Assembly (NCBI RefSeq): GCF_013128195.2
Contig: NZ_CP053452.2
Span: forward strand, 7,068,001-7,132,000
Length of the DNA stretch: 64,000 nt
Origin: Frigoriglobus tundricola
Lineage (GTDB): Bacteria; Planctomycetota; Planctomycetia; Gemmatales; Gemmataceae
Reading direction: 5' to 3'
Both the position numbers and the translations under genes were made by a program. The notes beneath the pieces were generated by a model. The model saw nothing but the letters and a program-made list of their open reading frames with translations, did not search any database and was not told where the DNA came from. The stretch's first letter is position 1, and every line of letters starts with the position of its first letter. Below, piece after piece: positions 25,032-33,463 of the stretch.

Positions 25032-26262
25032 GGCGTCGGAGGGCGGCCCCCCCGCCAGCATCCTGATCGTGGACGACACCCCTGCCAACCTCCAGGTGCT
25101 GACCGGCATGCTCAAGGACCGGGGGTACAGGGTCCGCCCCGTGCCCGGCGGCCGCCTGGCGCTGCTGGCCGCGCGGCGCGACCCCCCGGACCTGATCCTG
25201 TTGGACATCAACATGCCGGAGGTGAGCGGCTACGAGGTGTGCGAACAGCTCAGGGCCGACGACGTGCTCAAGCGGGTCCCGGTGATCTTCATCAGCGCCC
25301 TCACCGAGCAACTGGACAAGGTGAAGGCGTTCGCCGTCGGCGGGGTGGATTACATCACCAAGCCGTTCCAGATGGAAGAACTGCACGCCCGCGTCGAGAC
25401 GCACCTGAAGCTCCGCCGCCTCCAGATCGAACTGGAGGCGACCAACGCCCGGTTGGCGCTGACGAACGCGCGCAGGTCCCGCGATCTGAAGGCGGCGGCG
25501 AGGATCCAGGAGACGTTCCTGCCCCGTGCGGCGCCGCGGCTCCCGGGCGCACACGTTGCCTGGGCCTACCGGCCGTGCGACGAACTGGGCGGCGACGGTC
25601 TGAACGTCGTGGCCCTCGGCAGCGGTCGGCTCGGGCTCTACGTGCTGGACGTCAGCGGCCACGGCGTCGCGGCGGCCCTGCTCGCGGTGGCGATGTGCCG
25701 CCTGCTCTCGCCGCCCTCGGACCCGTCATCGATTCTGATCCGGCCGGGGGGCGCCGGGGGGCGGTTCGATGTCACGCCCCCGGCCGAGGTCGCCGCCCGC
25801 CTGAACCGGCTCTTTCCGTTCGATCCGGCGACCTCTCAGTTCACAACGCTGGTCTACGGGATCTTGGAAACCGCGACGGGCGAGTTCCGCTACGCCTCGG
25901 CCGGGCACCCCGGTCCGGTCCACCTGCCCGCCGGCGCCGATCCGGTCCCGTTGCAATGTCAGGGGAGCCCGATCGGGCTGACCGAGGGCGCCTTCGAGGA
26001 GCGGACGGCCCACCTGGCGGCGGGAGACCGCTTGTACCTTTACTCTGATGGCGTAACGGAGGCGATGGGGCCGACCGGGGAACTGTTCGGCGAGACCCGG
26101 CTTCTGGCCGCGATCGGACGCAGCCGGTCCGAAGCGCTCCGAGACGGCGTTGCGGCCCTCGAGAGCGAGATCGCGCAATGGTGCGGGGCCGTGAGCCCTC
26201 AAGACGACGTCTCCGTCCTGGCGCTCGAGGTCTCGGCCGCATCGGGCCTCGGCGAAGCCTGA
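25021..26262 (+). CDS. Response regulator with PP2C (SpoIIE/RsbU-type) phosphatase output
   Basis: A 413-residue protein: receiver domain (residues 15-135; D62 in LLDINMPEVSG, K in TKPFQ), a short coiled linker, and a SpoIIE-type PP2C phosphatase (about 185-405) with ELGGDGLNV, LYVLDVSGHGVAAAL, SAGHPGPV and YSDGVTEAM motifs. RsbU-like enzymes dephosphorylate STAS proteins to release a sigma factor; the natural substrate here would be the STAS protein at 21922. The first metal motif reads ELGGDGLN rather than the common GGDYYD. ATG 25021 overlaps the end of the kinase gene by 11 bases. Confidence 0.9.
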   Translation: MNAEASEGGPPASILIVDDTPANLQVLTGMLKDRGYRVRPVPGGRLALLAARRDPPDLILLDINMPEVSGYEVCEQLRADDVLKRVPVIFISALTEQLDKVKAFAVGGVDYITKPFQMEELHARVETHLKLRRLQIELEATNARLALTNARRSRDLKAAARIQETFLPRAAPRLPGAHVAWAYRPCDELGGDGLNVVALGSGRLGLYVLDVSGHGVAAALLAVAMCRLLSPPSDPSSILIRPGGAGGRFDVTPPAEVAARLNRLFPFDPATSQFTTLVYGILETATGEFRYASAGHPGPVHLPAGADPVPLQCQGSPIGLTEGAFEERTAHLAAGDRLYLYSDGVTEAMGPTGELFGETRLLAAIGRSRSEALRDGVAALESEIAQWCGAVSPQDDVSVLALEVSAASGLGEA

Positions 26263-26592
26263 GGAATCATTTGCATCGTAAGGACCAGCAGAAAGTACCG
26301 CTTTAATGTCGTGCCGGAATGTGTCATGCGATCAGATGTCGTGGCGAACGCGCCGTTGGCTCCCCGCGACTGTTGAAGATGTTGTTTCAGCAGTATACGG
26401 CTCGATCGACCTTTGCAGTTCGTGTGCGGGACGTTTGCAGGAGCGCATCGGTTCACGCATTGCACATCGAGACGGGGGGCGTCCTCCTGGTCCCAGCGTC
26501 CGCGGGAACCGTCCCGGTGGTCGGACCGCGGGGGGCAAACAACGACCGGCCCCCGTCGCCGTACTCACGATGGGGCGGCTGCCTGGGACGAA
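26263..26592. other. Intergenic stretch between convergent genes
   Basis: 330 bp between the PP2C stop and the PQQ-propeller stop. No supported gene or clear hairpin terminator was found; local base composition is less GC-rich at the left end. Confidence 0.45.
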
Positions 26593-27765
26593 TCAGCCCT
26601 CCAACTCGAAGCACCGGATCGAACTGTGTCCGCGGACATAAACGCGCGTGCCGACGAAGGCCGGGTGGGCGTACACGCCCTTTTCGTCTTTGCCGAATGC
26701 CGTAACGCGCCCGAGTTCCGAATACTCAGCGGCCGCCGCGTCGAGCAGGATCAGTTCACCCGAACGCGGCACCACCAGTACCCGCGAATCCGTCGCAACA
26801 GCCGCGCAGTACCCGGAAAACGCAGTGGCGCTCTCGCTGTAAAGCTCCTTCAGCCCGGCGCTGAGGTCCAAACAGTACAGCCGGTTCCATACCCCGAACA
26901 CCCGGCCGCCCGCGACCACCGGCGTGTGCGTGTCCGGGGTGAGCCGCTTGTTCACCGCGACCGGCTTCGGGTCGATCACGCCGTTCGCGTTGAACGCGAA
27001 CAGCCGCGCCCCGTTGTTCTCGGTAGTCACGAGCAACCGGTCGCCCACCACGATGGGCGTAGGCACATTGAAGTCCCCGCGGCGCTCCGGCTTCACGGCC
27101 CACAGGCGCGTTCCGGTCTTCGCGTCCCAACCGCCGAGCGTCTCGGCGTCGTGCCCCACAATCTGGAACACGCCACCGAGCTTCGCGGCGATGAACGAGC
27201 CGTAGCCCGTCGGTTTTCCCGGCGCCTTCCACACGGGCTTGCCGGTCTTGGGATCGAGCGCGACGAGGGCCGCGCCCTTCCCGCCCGGGGCCACGATCAA
27301 CTTGCCATCGGCGATGAGGGGGGAATCGCACACCCCCCACTTGCGCTCGTCGGCCGCGTCGAACTCGTCGCGCACGTTGAGCGCCCAGACCGCTTTGCCG
27401 GTCCGTACCTCGATACACGCGAGGTCGCCGAACGCGCCCAGGAGGTACGCGCGGTCGTTGTAAATGAGGGGCGTGGCGCGCGGCGAGTTGCCGTAATCCA
27501 GGTTCCCGACGGCCGGGGTGCGGTGCCCCCACGCCTCCTTGCCGTCCGCAGCTTTCAGGCAGCGGAACACGTCCACGGTGTCGTTGAGTTCGCGGTCGGA
27601 AACGAAGACGTGTTCGGACGTCGCGGCAACGCCCCCCAAACCGGGGGCGGTGAGAACGGCTTCCCAGACGGGTTCGGATCTGGCCGGGAGTTTGTCGGGC
27701 AGCCACGCGAGCCGCCCGTCCCGGTTCGGCCCGCGCCACTGGGGCCAGTCCGGGTTACCGGTTAC
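26593..27765 (-). CDS. PQQ-like beta-propeller, probably expressed by -1 frameshift from PhnD-like gene
   Basis: About 390 residues of a PQQ-like (quinoprotein/BamB-type) propeller. The frame opens with VTGNPDWPQWRGPNRDG, the usual start of secreted planctomycete propellers, but it has no ATG, GTG or TTG between the upstream TAA (27772-27774) and a TTG at 27639 that lies inside the first blade. The frame is joined to the PhnD-like gene at its 3' end by an A AAA AAG slippery site, so synthesis by -1 frameshifting is the simplest explanation. Blade motifs such as DPKTGKPVWKA and DAKTGTRLWAV are clear. An alternative is a lost base in the A8 tract. Coordinates start at the first codon after the slip. 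Confidence 0.75.
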   Translation of the reverse strand, partial: VTGNPDWPQWRGPNRDGRLAWLPDKLPARSEPVWEAVLTAPGLGGVAATSEHVFVSDRELNDTVDVFRCLKAADGKEAWGHRTPAVGNLDYGNSPRATPLIYNDRAYLLGAFGDLACIEVRTGKAVWALNVRDEFDAADERKWGVCDSPLIADGKLIVAPGGKGAALVALDPKTGKPVWKAPGKPTGYGSFIAAKLGGVFQIVGHDAETLGGWDAKTGTRLWAVKPERRGDFNVPTPIVVGDRLLVTTENNGARLFAFNANGVIDPKPVAVNKRLTPDTHTPVVAGGRVFGVWNRLYCLDLSAGLKELYSESATAFSGYCAAVATDSRVLVVPRSGELILLDAAAAEYSELGRVTAFGKDEKGVYAHPAFVGTRVYVRGHSSIRCFELEG

Positions 27766-28655
27766 TTTTTTTTAGCCGGGGGCTCGACGAACCCGGCCTT
27801 CGTCTCGATGGCCGTGCAGAGGGCCTTGTTCTTCCCGACGTCCAACAGCGCGGCCTTGACCGCGGCGCGGTCGGCGGGGGCCAGGCCGTCCGTCGCAAAC
27901 GCAGCAATGAACGGCACCGGGTCCGTTTCGGCGATCACCCGCAACTCGCCCTTCTTAATGGTCCCGCACCCCTCGAGGAGCGGTTGCGCGTAGGACGAGA
28001 TCACGGCCGCGACCTTCTTGCCCGCCTTCGCCTCCTCGACCACCTTGGTCGCGCCCTCGGAGCAGGTCGCGCACGTGTCGAGCGGGGCGGGCACTTCCAG
28101 CCCGAACTCCTTGAGCACTTTGACGGCCGCCGCGCTCTTCTCCTCGGCCGCGGGGTTCCCGAAGTAGATCGTGTGCTCTTTCAGGTCGGCCGGCGTGACC
28201 GCCTTGTCGGCCGCCGCAACGCAGACGAGCCCGGTCTGGGTGGTCTTGCCGTCCTTGCCCGTGAGGGCGGCGAGGTACGTGACGGTGAGCTTGTTGCCGG
28301 GCGCGGTGGCGCGCACGACGGAGTCCTTGCCGATGACGAGGTGGGCCTTCGCCCCGGACTTTTTCAGCGCCCCGGCCAGGCTCTCGCCGTACACCACGGC
28401 GACCGCGCGCCCGACCTTCTCCGCCAAATATGCGCCGAGCCGGTCGTAGTCGCGCTGCCCGTACCCGCTCACGCACGGGCACGAAAGTTGCGCCGACAAC
28501 GGATCCATCACGAGCACGACCAGCGCGTTCTCGGGAATCACCACTGGTTTGTCGGCGGGCTTGTCCCCCGGCTTGTCTGTCGCGATCACCGGGAGCGCGG
28601 TCAGGGACAGGGCGGCCGCGGCAAGCGCCTCGCGGCGGTTCAGGTTCTCGGCCAT
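27762..28655 (-). CDS. PhnD-like substrate-binding protein with Tat-type signal
   Basis: A 297-residue protein with NRREALAAAALSLTALPV at the N-terminus, a twin-arginine-like export signal, followed by a PhnD/SsuA-type periplasmic-binding fold of about 260 residues (SYAQPLLEGCGTI, VIAETDPVPFIAAFA near the end). Cysteine pairs CPC and CATC are unusual for the family and might bind metal. It ends in EPPAKKK-stop, encoded by GCT AAA AAA AAG TAA, a dnaX-type slippery sequence that leads into the PQQ-propeller frame. ATG 28655 follows GAGGGGG. No transporter genes are next to it, so a sensing or binding role is likely. Confidence 0.7.
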   Translation of the reverse strand: MAENLNRREALAAAALSLTALPVIATDKPGDKPADKPVVIPENALVVLVMDPLSAQLSCPCVSGYGQRDYDRLGAYLAEKVGRAVAVVYGESLAGALKKSGAKAHLVIGKDSVVRATAPGNKLTVTYLAALTGKDGKTTQTGLVCVAAADKAVTPADLKEHTIYFGNPAAEEKSAAAVKVLKEFGLEVPAPLDTCATCSEGATKVVEEAKAGKKVAAVISSYAQPLLEGCGTIKKGELRVIAETDPVPFIAAFATDGLAPADRAAVKAALLDVGKNKALCTAIETKAGFVEPPAKKK

Positions 28656-28693
28656 CGGTTCCCCCTCAAAGGAGCTGTCGTCGAGAAACGGAC

Positions 28694-28726
28694 GGCCCCC
28701 GCGTCTCAATCCGAGGCGCGGGGGCC
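28694..28726. promoter_or_regulatory. GC-rich hairpin between NHL-like and PhnD-like genes
   Basis: Perfect 10-bp stem GGCCCCCGCG (28694-28703) and CGCGGGGGCC (28717-28726). It follows the stop of the NHL-like gene on the minus strand. No T-run follows, so it may be an attenuator or an RNA-processing site. Confidence 0.55.
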
Positions 28727-28734
28727 GGGGCGTG

Positions 28735-29982
28735 TCACTTCGCCTTCTTTTCGAGAATGTGGAACTTCGACCCCGGCAGGTCGCAGAAGAACAGTTTCTT
28801 GCCGTCCTCGGCGACGGCGACGGCGACGTTCTTGCACCCGCCGGTCAGCTTCACTACGCCGGCGGTCTCGATGAAGTCGCCGCTCGGCCCGAAGCGCTTG
28901 ATGACGCCCTCGCTCTCGGCGGTGTAGATGTCGCCCACCCCGTTGGCGCGGATGTTCATCGGGTTGCAGCACCCGCCGAAGCACTTCGGGTCGGTGTCCT
29001 CGCCGCGCTTCCCGAACGCCCCGATCTTCTTGCCGTCGCGGTCGTACCGGGCGAACTGGTGCTTGGTGTTCTCGGCGACCAGCACGTCCGGGCCGTGGCA
29101 CTGGATGTCCATCTGGCCGCAGCACCCGCCGATCTCGGAGAGGACCTGCTTGGGCTCCTTCAGGTCCTTGGTGAAGCGCCACACCGCGTACCCGTAGCCC
29201 ACGTCGCCGCAGGCTACGAACACGTCCTTCTCGGAGACCGCCATGCCGTTGGCGACCCGCATCCGCCCGGTCATCTGCTCGACGACCTGTTCCACGGTGC
29301 GGTTCTTGTACTGCGTTTCGATCTCGTCGTACTGCTTGATGATGTCCTTGAACTGCTGGATCTGGCGCGCCTCGGTCTTGGTCCGGTCCTCTTCCTTTTT
29401 CTCTTCGAGCTTCTTGAGCTGCTCGGTCATGGACTTTTTGGCGTTGGCGTACGCCTGGACCATCTGTTCCTTTTCCTTCTTCAGTTGCACCTCGGCCCGC
29501 TTCTTGAGCGACTCGGTGTCCTTGAGGATGGCCGCGAGGTGCGGCAGTTCGACGGTCTCGCCGACCTGTTTGCCGTCCGCGTCGAACTTCGCGATCTTGC
29601 TGTCGCCGGCGACGTAGATCGTCCCGTCGGGACCGCAGTTCACCGCGGTCGCGTGGAACGGCACCTTCCAGTTCTTCACCGCTTTGCCGTCGGCATCGAA
29701 GAGGTGGATCTCGGCCGTCTGACCTTTCGGGGGCGCGCCGTAGGGCTTGGGCGGGGCGACCAGCCCGACCACCCGGCCCTTGCTGTCGAGGCAGATCGTT
29801 TGGAGGGTGTGGCCCTTCTCGCCCTTGACGTCGATCGAAGCAACGACCTTGTGCGTGGTCTCGAATTTCTCGGCCGGGTTCGCGGGGGCGACCGGGGGGG
29901 CCGGGACCGGCGTGTCGTCCGCAGCGCCCGCGGCGCTCGCGGCGAGTAGCACGGCGGCGATTCCAAGGCGAAACACATTCAT
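28735..29982 (-). CDS. Secreted NHL-repeat-like protein with coiled-coil insert
   Basis: A 415-residue exported protein (signal peptide about residues 1-21, ending ASAAGA). The mature part looks like an NHL/SMP-30-type propeller: blades such as NCGPDGTIYVAGDSKIAKFD and VLVAENTKHQFARYDRDGKK, interrupted after about residue 140 by a charged helical insert of about 80 residues (many Lys/Glu). Two CC-containing loops, GGCCGQMDIQCHG and FGGCCNPMNIRA, are notable and may bind metal or form disulfides. ATG 29982 was chosen because the signal peptide begins there. It is probably first in a minus-strand transcript with the PhnD-like and PQQ genes. Confidence 0.78.
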   Translation of the reverse strand: MNVFRLGIAAVLLAASAAGAADDTPVPAPPVAPANPAEKFETTHKVVASIDVKGEKGHTLQTICLDSKGRVVGLVAPPKPYGAPPKGQTAEIHLFDADGKAVKNWKVPFHATAVNCGPDGTIYVAGDSKIAKFDADGKQVGETVELPHLAAILKDTESLKKRAEVQLKKEKEQMVQAYANAKKSMTEQLKKLEEKKEEDRTKTEARQIQQFKDIIKQYDEIETQYKNRTVEQVVEQMTGRMRVANGMAVSEKDVFVACGDVGYGYAVWRFTKDLKEPKQVLSEIGGCCGQMDIQCHGPDVLVAENTKHQFARYDRDGKKIGAFGKRGEDTDPKCFGGCCNPMNIRANGVGDIYTAESEGVIKRFGPSGDFIETAGVVKLTGGCKNVAVAVAEDGKKLFFCDLPGSKFHILEKKAK

Positions 29983-30507
29983 CGCAGTGACCCCAGGGTA
30001 GAGGAAAGAAATCCTCAGTGAGGAGGTGACGAATACAGTAAGCCACCCTAACAATCGAATCAACGGGAAATCGCGAGTGGCATGCGGGCGTCGAAATGAA
30101 TACTGCCATCTTGTTGAGATGTCGGCCGCCTTCGGTGACGAATGGCCACGGCTGCTGACGCCGATCGTATATGACTACGGGTTCAAATCTTACGACATTC
30201 GCGCCGGTACAACTCGGGGCGGCCGATCGCCCCGTTGGCCGCACAGGTCCTGGGGCACAATCACAGCATCGGCCGAGGGGCTGCTCATGACTTTTTTGCC
30301 ATGACTTTCCTCGGGCTATGGTACGTGAAACCGGAACCACAAGACGGGACGGTCACGCCGGGTTACGCGTTTCCGTTTGCGTTCGCCCGCCGCGTGGTGG
30401 GCGAACGCAAACGGTCGGTGTCAATCGCTCCGAATTTGGTTGTAACGTGTGCGGTGGTCCGTCCAATATGGGTCACGGTCGCCGTTCGTCCTATCGGGAG
30501 AGCTGGT
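29983..30507. other. Divergent intergenic region with hairpin
   Basis: 525 bp between the divergent NHL-like and ArsC-like genes. No supported gene. It contains the hairpin at 30373-30414 and presumably both promoters. Confidence 0.5.
30373..30414. repeat. Perfect 16-bp hairpin upstream of ArsC-like gene
   Basis: Left arm CCGTTTGCGTTCGCCC (30373-30388) pairs with GGGCGAACGCAAACGG (30399-30414), loop of 10 bases. It lies about 95 bp before the ArsC-like start; no T-run follows. Confidence 0.7.
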
Positions 30508-31527
30508 ATGCTCCGTCCGTGCTTCGGCTTGGCGGTCCTGATCCCCCTGTTCTCTGCCGCTCCGTTGGTCGCTCAGAACGATCCCCACCGGTCCGCCCCC
30601 ATGAGCGGCAACGCCGTCGCAACGGCACTGGCGTTCGCGCACCAGTTCGCGGTGCCAGAGGCCTTGCTCCCGGGCAGGGATCGCCAACTCAAAAGTGCGC
30701 TCATTTCAGCTCTGGGCAAATCACCAGAGTTGGCCTGGGAGGTCGCGGGCGATTTTTTCGACCGGGCCACCTTTCGGGCGCTCGCCGGGGACGGGACCGC
30801 CATCTCGGTCGAAAAGATGGATCAACTCGTCCGCGACAAGGTGCCCCAGTCGCGCAAAGACATGCACGCGAAAACCCGGGTCCACGCGGACCTGTTGACG
30901 ACTCAGTTCGACATGATTGAGGACGCTCACGCGAAGGCCGGGAGCGCGCTGGTCGATTGGGTCGTCAAGAACTACCGGGCCGACAAGCCGCTGGGCGTCG
31001 TCGTCCTCTGCACGGGGAACACGCGCCGCAGCATGTTGGGCGCGACGATGGGGAACGTGGCCGCAGCGTACTCCGGACTGTCTAACGTCCGCTTCTACAG
31101 CGGGGGTACGGCCCCGGACGCCATCAACCCGCGGACGATCGCGACGCTCCGGGAGATCGGCATCGAGATCGAGCCGACCGGAAAGGAAGCGCCGCGCGGG
31201 AGGGCCGGGCTCGCGAACCCCATTTATCGGGTGCAGTGGGGCAAGGGGCTGGAAACGACCGAGTTCTCAAAAGTCTACACCGACGCGCACAACCCACAGG
31301 ACGGCTTTGCGGCCCTCGTGGTGTGCAGCGAAGCCGAAACGGCGTGTCCGCGGGTGACGGGGGCCGGCGCCCGAATTCCGGTGCTGTACCTCGACCCGAA
31401 AGCGTTCGACGGCGCCCCGTTCGAGTCCGCGAAATACGCCGAGCGCCGGGACGACATCGGGCGCTTCATGCTCAGCGTCTTCGTGCAGGCCCACCGGCGA
31501 CTGGAACTGGCCGAAAAATTAAAGTAA
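30508..31527 (+). CDS. Secreted low-molecular-weight phosphatase/ArsC-like protein
   Basis: A 339-residue protein with a signal peptide (residues about 1-22, ending PLVAQ), so it should act outside the cytoplasm. Residues about 40-155 are an unassigned helical domain. Residues about 160-335 resemble LMW protein-tyrosine phosphatase/thioredoxin-type arsenate reductase: the C-x5-R loop is VVLCTGNTRRSM (C168), and SEAETACP is near the later cysteine. Real LMW phosphatases and ArsC are cytoplasmic, so export is unusual. ATG 30508 follows GGGAG. It converges with the ars operon (155 bp between stops), which suggests a role with arsenic, but this is inference. Confidence 0.75.
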   Translation: MLRPCFGLAVLIPLFSAAPLVAQNDPHRSAPMSGNAVATALAFAHQFAVPEALLPGRDRQLKSALISALGKSPELAWEVAGDFFDRATFRALAGDGTAISVEKMDQLVRDKVPQSRKDMHAKTRVHADLLTTQFDMIEDAHAKAGSALVDWVVKNYRADKPLGVVVLCTGNTRRSMLGATMGNVAAAYSGLSNVRFYSGGTAPDAINPRTIATLREIGIEIEPTGKEAPRGRAGLANPIYRVQWGKGLETTEFSKVYTDAHNPQDGFAALVVCSEAETACPRVTGAGARIPVLYLDPKAFDGAPFESAKYAERRDDIGRFMLSVFVQAHRRLELAEKLK

Positions 31528-31665
31528 GCGTTGAACAAAACTGTCCGCATCTGTCGAGCGCCACGCGGACGGGCACGTTCTGGAACCGAGAACCAAGTGC
31601 TTCAGACAGAACGGCGACATGCGGCCAGTGCGAAACGTGCCGCAAAACAACGTGCCACCACACAC

Positions 31666-31696
31666 AGCAGCTCGGGTGAGACTCACCCGAGCTGCT
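31666..31696. terminator. Near-perfect palindrome at arsC 3' end
   Basis: AGCAGCTCGGGTGAG (31666-31680) and CTCACCCGAGCTGCT (31682-31696) pair over 15 bp with one base between. It overlaps the arsC stop codon and lies between convergent genes; a terminator role is likely. Confidence 0.65.
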
Positions 31697-32093
31697 GCGC
31701 AAGAAGTCGCATTACCTTTTGTTCGATCAGGTCGCGGACCTGGCGGAAATCGTCATCCGAGAGGTCCTTTGGGTCGGGGATGTTCCATTCCTCACGTGCC
31801 CGCGCGGGAACCAGCGGACACGAATCCCCGCAGCCCATCGTCACGGCCACATCGACATCGGTTCCGTTAAACTGGTCCAGAGCCTTGGATTCGTGTCGGG
31901 TCAGGTCGTACCCGCGCTCGGCCATGAACTGAACCGCGCGCGGGTTCACGCGACCGGAGGGCCGGCTCCCGGCGGAACGGGCCTCGACCCGCTCGCCGCC
32001 GTGCATACGGGCAAATGCCTCGGCCATTTGACTCCGGTTCGAGTTCTCGACGCACACGAACAGGATGCGCTTTTTCGGATTCGGCTCGCTCAC
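31683..32093 (-). CDS. arsC: Arsenate reductase, LMW-phosphatase type
   Basis: A 136-residue cytoplasmic arsenate reductase of the thioredoxin/LMWP family. The nucleophile loop is CVENSNRSQM (C14) and the redox cysteines lie in MGCGDSCP (C88, C92). It reduces arsenate to arsenite. The start is GTG 32093; GTG and the TGA of the aquaporin gene overlap as GTGA, so the two are translationally coupled. It is the last gene of the arsR-aqpS-arsC operon. Confidence 0.9.
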   Translation of the reverse strand: MSEPNPKKRILFVCVENSNRSQMAEAFARMHGGERVEARSAGSRPSGRVNPRAVQFMAERGYDLTRHESKALDQFNGTDVDVAVTMGCGDSCPLVPARAREEWNIPDPKDLSDDDFRQVRDLIEQKVMRLLAQQLG

Positions 32094-32770
32094 GACTGAC
32101 ACCCCTCGTTCGCCCCGGCGCAACACCCCGCGCCGTGAATGCACCCGCACACCGCCACCGCCGCGCCCGCGCCCAGGAGGGGCGCGGCAACGTACACCCA
32201 CACGTACGCGAGGTGCCCCGAGACGACGGCCGGGGCCAGGGACCGCGCCGGGTTCATGCTCGCGCCACACACCGGCCCGGCGAACAACGCTTCCAGGGTC
32301 ACCACCGAGCCGACTGCCACCCCCGCGAGAAGCCCGCGCTCCTTTGCACCGGTCGCAACCGACAGAGCGACGAACATAAGTACGAGCGTCAATATCACCT
32401 CGAGCACGAACGATTGAAGGGCGGTCCCGGCCGGGACCGTGGCCCCCAAATTCGTACTCTCGGGGAACAGGAACCGAAGCACGCCGCTCGCCAGAAGTGC
32501 CCCCGCGCACTGGGCCAGAGCGTAGGGTAGCACCTCTCGCACCGGGAACCGGCCCGCCACGGCGAACCCCACCGTCACCGCCGGATTCAGGTGCGCCCCC
32601 GAGACGTCGCCCACCGCGTACACCATCGCCAGCACGATCAGCCCGAAGGTCACCGCGACACCGACGTGCGTCACCTGCCCACTGCTCACCGCGTTGACCA
32701 CGATTGCACCGGTGCCCGCAAACACCAACGCGAACGTACCGAATAGTTCCGCTACCAGTCGCCGCCTCAT
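32090..32770 (-). CDS. Aquaporin/aquaglyceroporin (AqpS-like)
   Basis: A 226-residue MIP-family channel with six hydrophobic helices and two NPA motifs (GAHLNPAVT and GASMNPARS). Between arsR and arsC it matches the layout known for Sinorhizobium aqpS, where arsenite made by ArsC leaves the cell through the channel by diffusion instead of an ArsB or Acr3 pump. The cysteine-rich C-terminus (CGCIHGAGCC) is unusual for the family and could bind metal or arsenite. Start ATG 32770. It overlaps arsC by four bases. Confidence 0.9.
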   Translation of the reverse strand: MRRRLVAELFGTFALVFAGTGAIVVNAVSSGQVTHVGVAVTFGLIVLAMVYAVGDVSGAHLNPAVTVGFAVAGRFPVREVLPYALAQCAGALLASGVLRFLFPESTNLGATVPAGTALQSFVLEVILTLVLMFVALSVATGAKERGLLAGVAVGSVVTLEALFAGPVCGASMNPARSLAPAVVSGHLAYVWVYVAAPLLGAGAAVAVCGCIHGAGCCAGANEGCQS

Positions 32771-32975
32771 GCGTCCCCCCGTCGCTCTCGTTGCATTGAC
32801 CCGAACGGCCGGCGTCGGGCGCAGCCGCTGCGACGCGCCAACGCGGCCCGGTTCGCGGTCGCGTCGGGATCTTCGGCGGCGCTCTCGAACGCGTCAGCGG
32901 TACCTCGGACGCCCCGCGTGCGTACCGGTCCGATCGGTCGCGGCTACCGCGCCGCACTCTTCACGAACGACCTCT

Positions 32976-33404
32976 TCAAGCCTGGACATCGCACGTTCCC
33001 CGAGGGGCGGAATCGCTTTCACCTTCCATCAGGCACAGGGCAAGGTCGAGCAGCGGCGCGGCGCACTCGTTAACGACCCGGTAGTACACATGGTTCCCGT
33101 CGCGCCGGGACGCCAGCATGCCCGTGTCCGCGAGTCGCATCAGTTGGTTCGAGACCGCCTGTGGCTTCATCCCGAGGGTCTTCGCCATGTCAGTGACCGT
33201 GGCCTCGCCGGTCCGAACGATGTGGTGAAGGAGCCGAACGCGCGTATCGTTGGCGAGCAACTTGAAGAGTGCGGTCACCTTGACCGCCTGAACGAATGAC
33301 AGGAGCGGCCGGTCCCTGAGCGCGACCCGGCTCGTACAGTGCGGCATGTTGGTCGCGCACTCGGTACCATTGGTTAGCGGCTCTTGGGCCTTGAGTTTCT
33401 TCAT
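32976..33404 (-). CDS. arsR: ArsR/SmtB family repressor
   Basis: A 142-residue winged-helix repressor: FKLLANDTRVRLLHHIV, then the recognition helix region MAKTLGMKPQAVSNQLMRLA and the wing RRDGNHVYYRVV. The classical ELCVCD metal site is absent; cysteines are at the N-terminus (CATNMPHC) and C-terminus (DLALCLME and GTCD), so the metalloid site differs from standard ArsR. ATG 33404 is preferred over a longer frame because the -10 box ends 7 bases before it, giving an almost leaderless message. It should repress its own operon. Confidence 0.85.
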   Translation of the reverse strand: MKKLKAQEPLTNGTECATNMPHCTSRVALRDRPLLSFVQAVKVTALFKLLANDTRVRLLHHIVRTGEATVTDMAKTLGMKPQAVSNQLMRLADTGMLASRRDGNHVYYRVVNECAAPLLDLALCLMEGESDSAPRGTCDVQA

Positions 33405-33410
33405 AGTCGC

Positions 33411-33440
33411 ATAATACACGATGTTGTGTAATCGTGTCAA
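33411..33440 (-). promoter_or_regulatory. Sigma-70-like promoter of arsR operon
   Basis: On the minus strand: -35 TTGACA (33440-33435) and -10 TATTAT (33416-33411), spacing 18. The expected start of transcription, about 7 bases after the -10, falls at the A of the arsR ATG (33404), so the mRNA would be leaderless. Confidence 0.8.
33416..33437. promoter_or_regulatory. Putative ArsR operator
   Basis: Inverted repeat ACACGAT (33416-33422) and ATCGTGT (33431-33437), 7-bp perfect arms and 8-bp spacer, covering the gap between -35 and -10. This is the classic position for an ArsR/SmtB operator that blocks RNA polymerase. Confidence 0.75.
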
Positions 33441-33463
33441 TACTGTTATTGCATCGGACTCTA

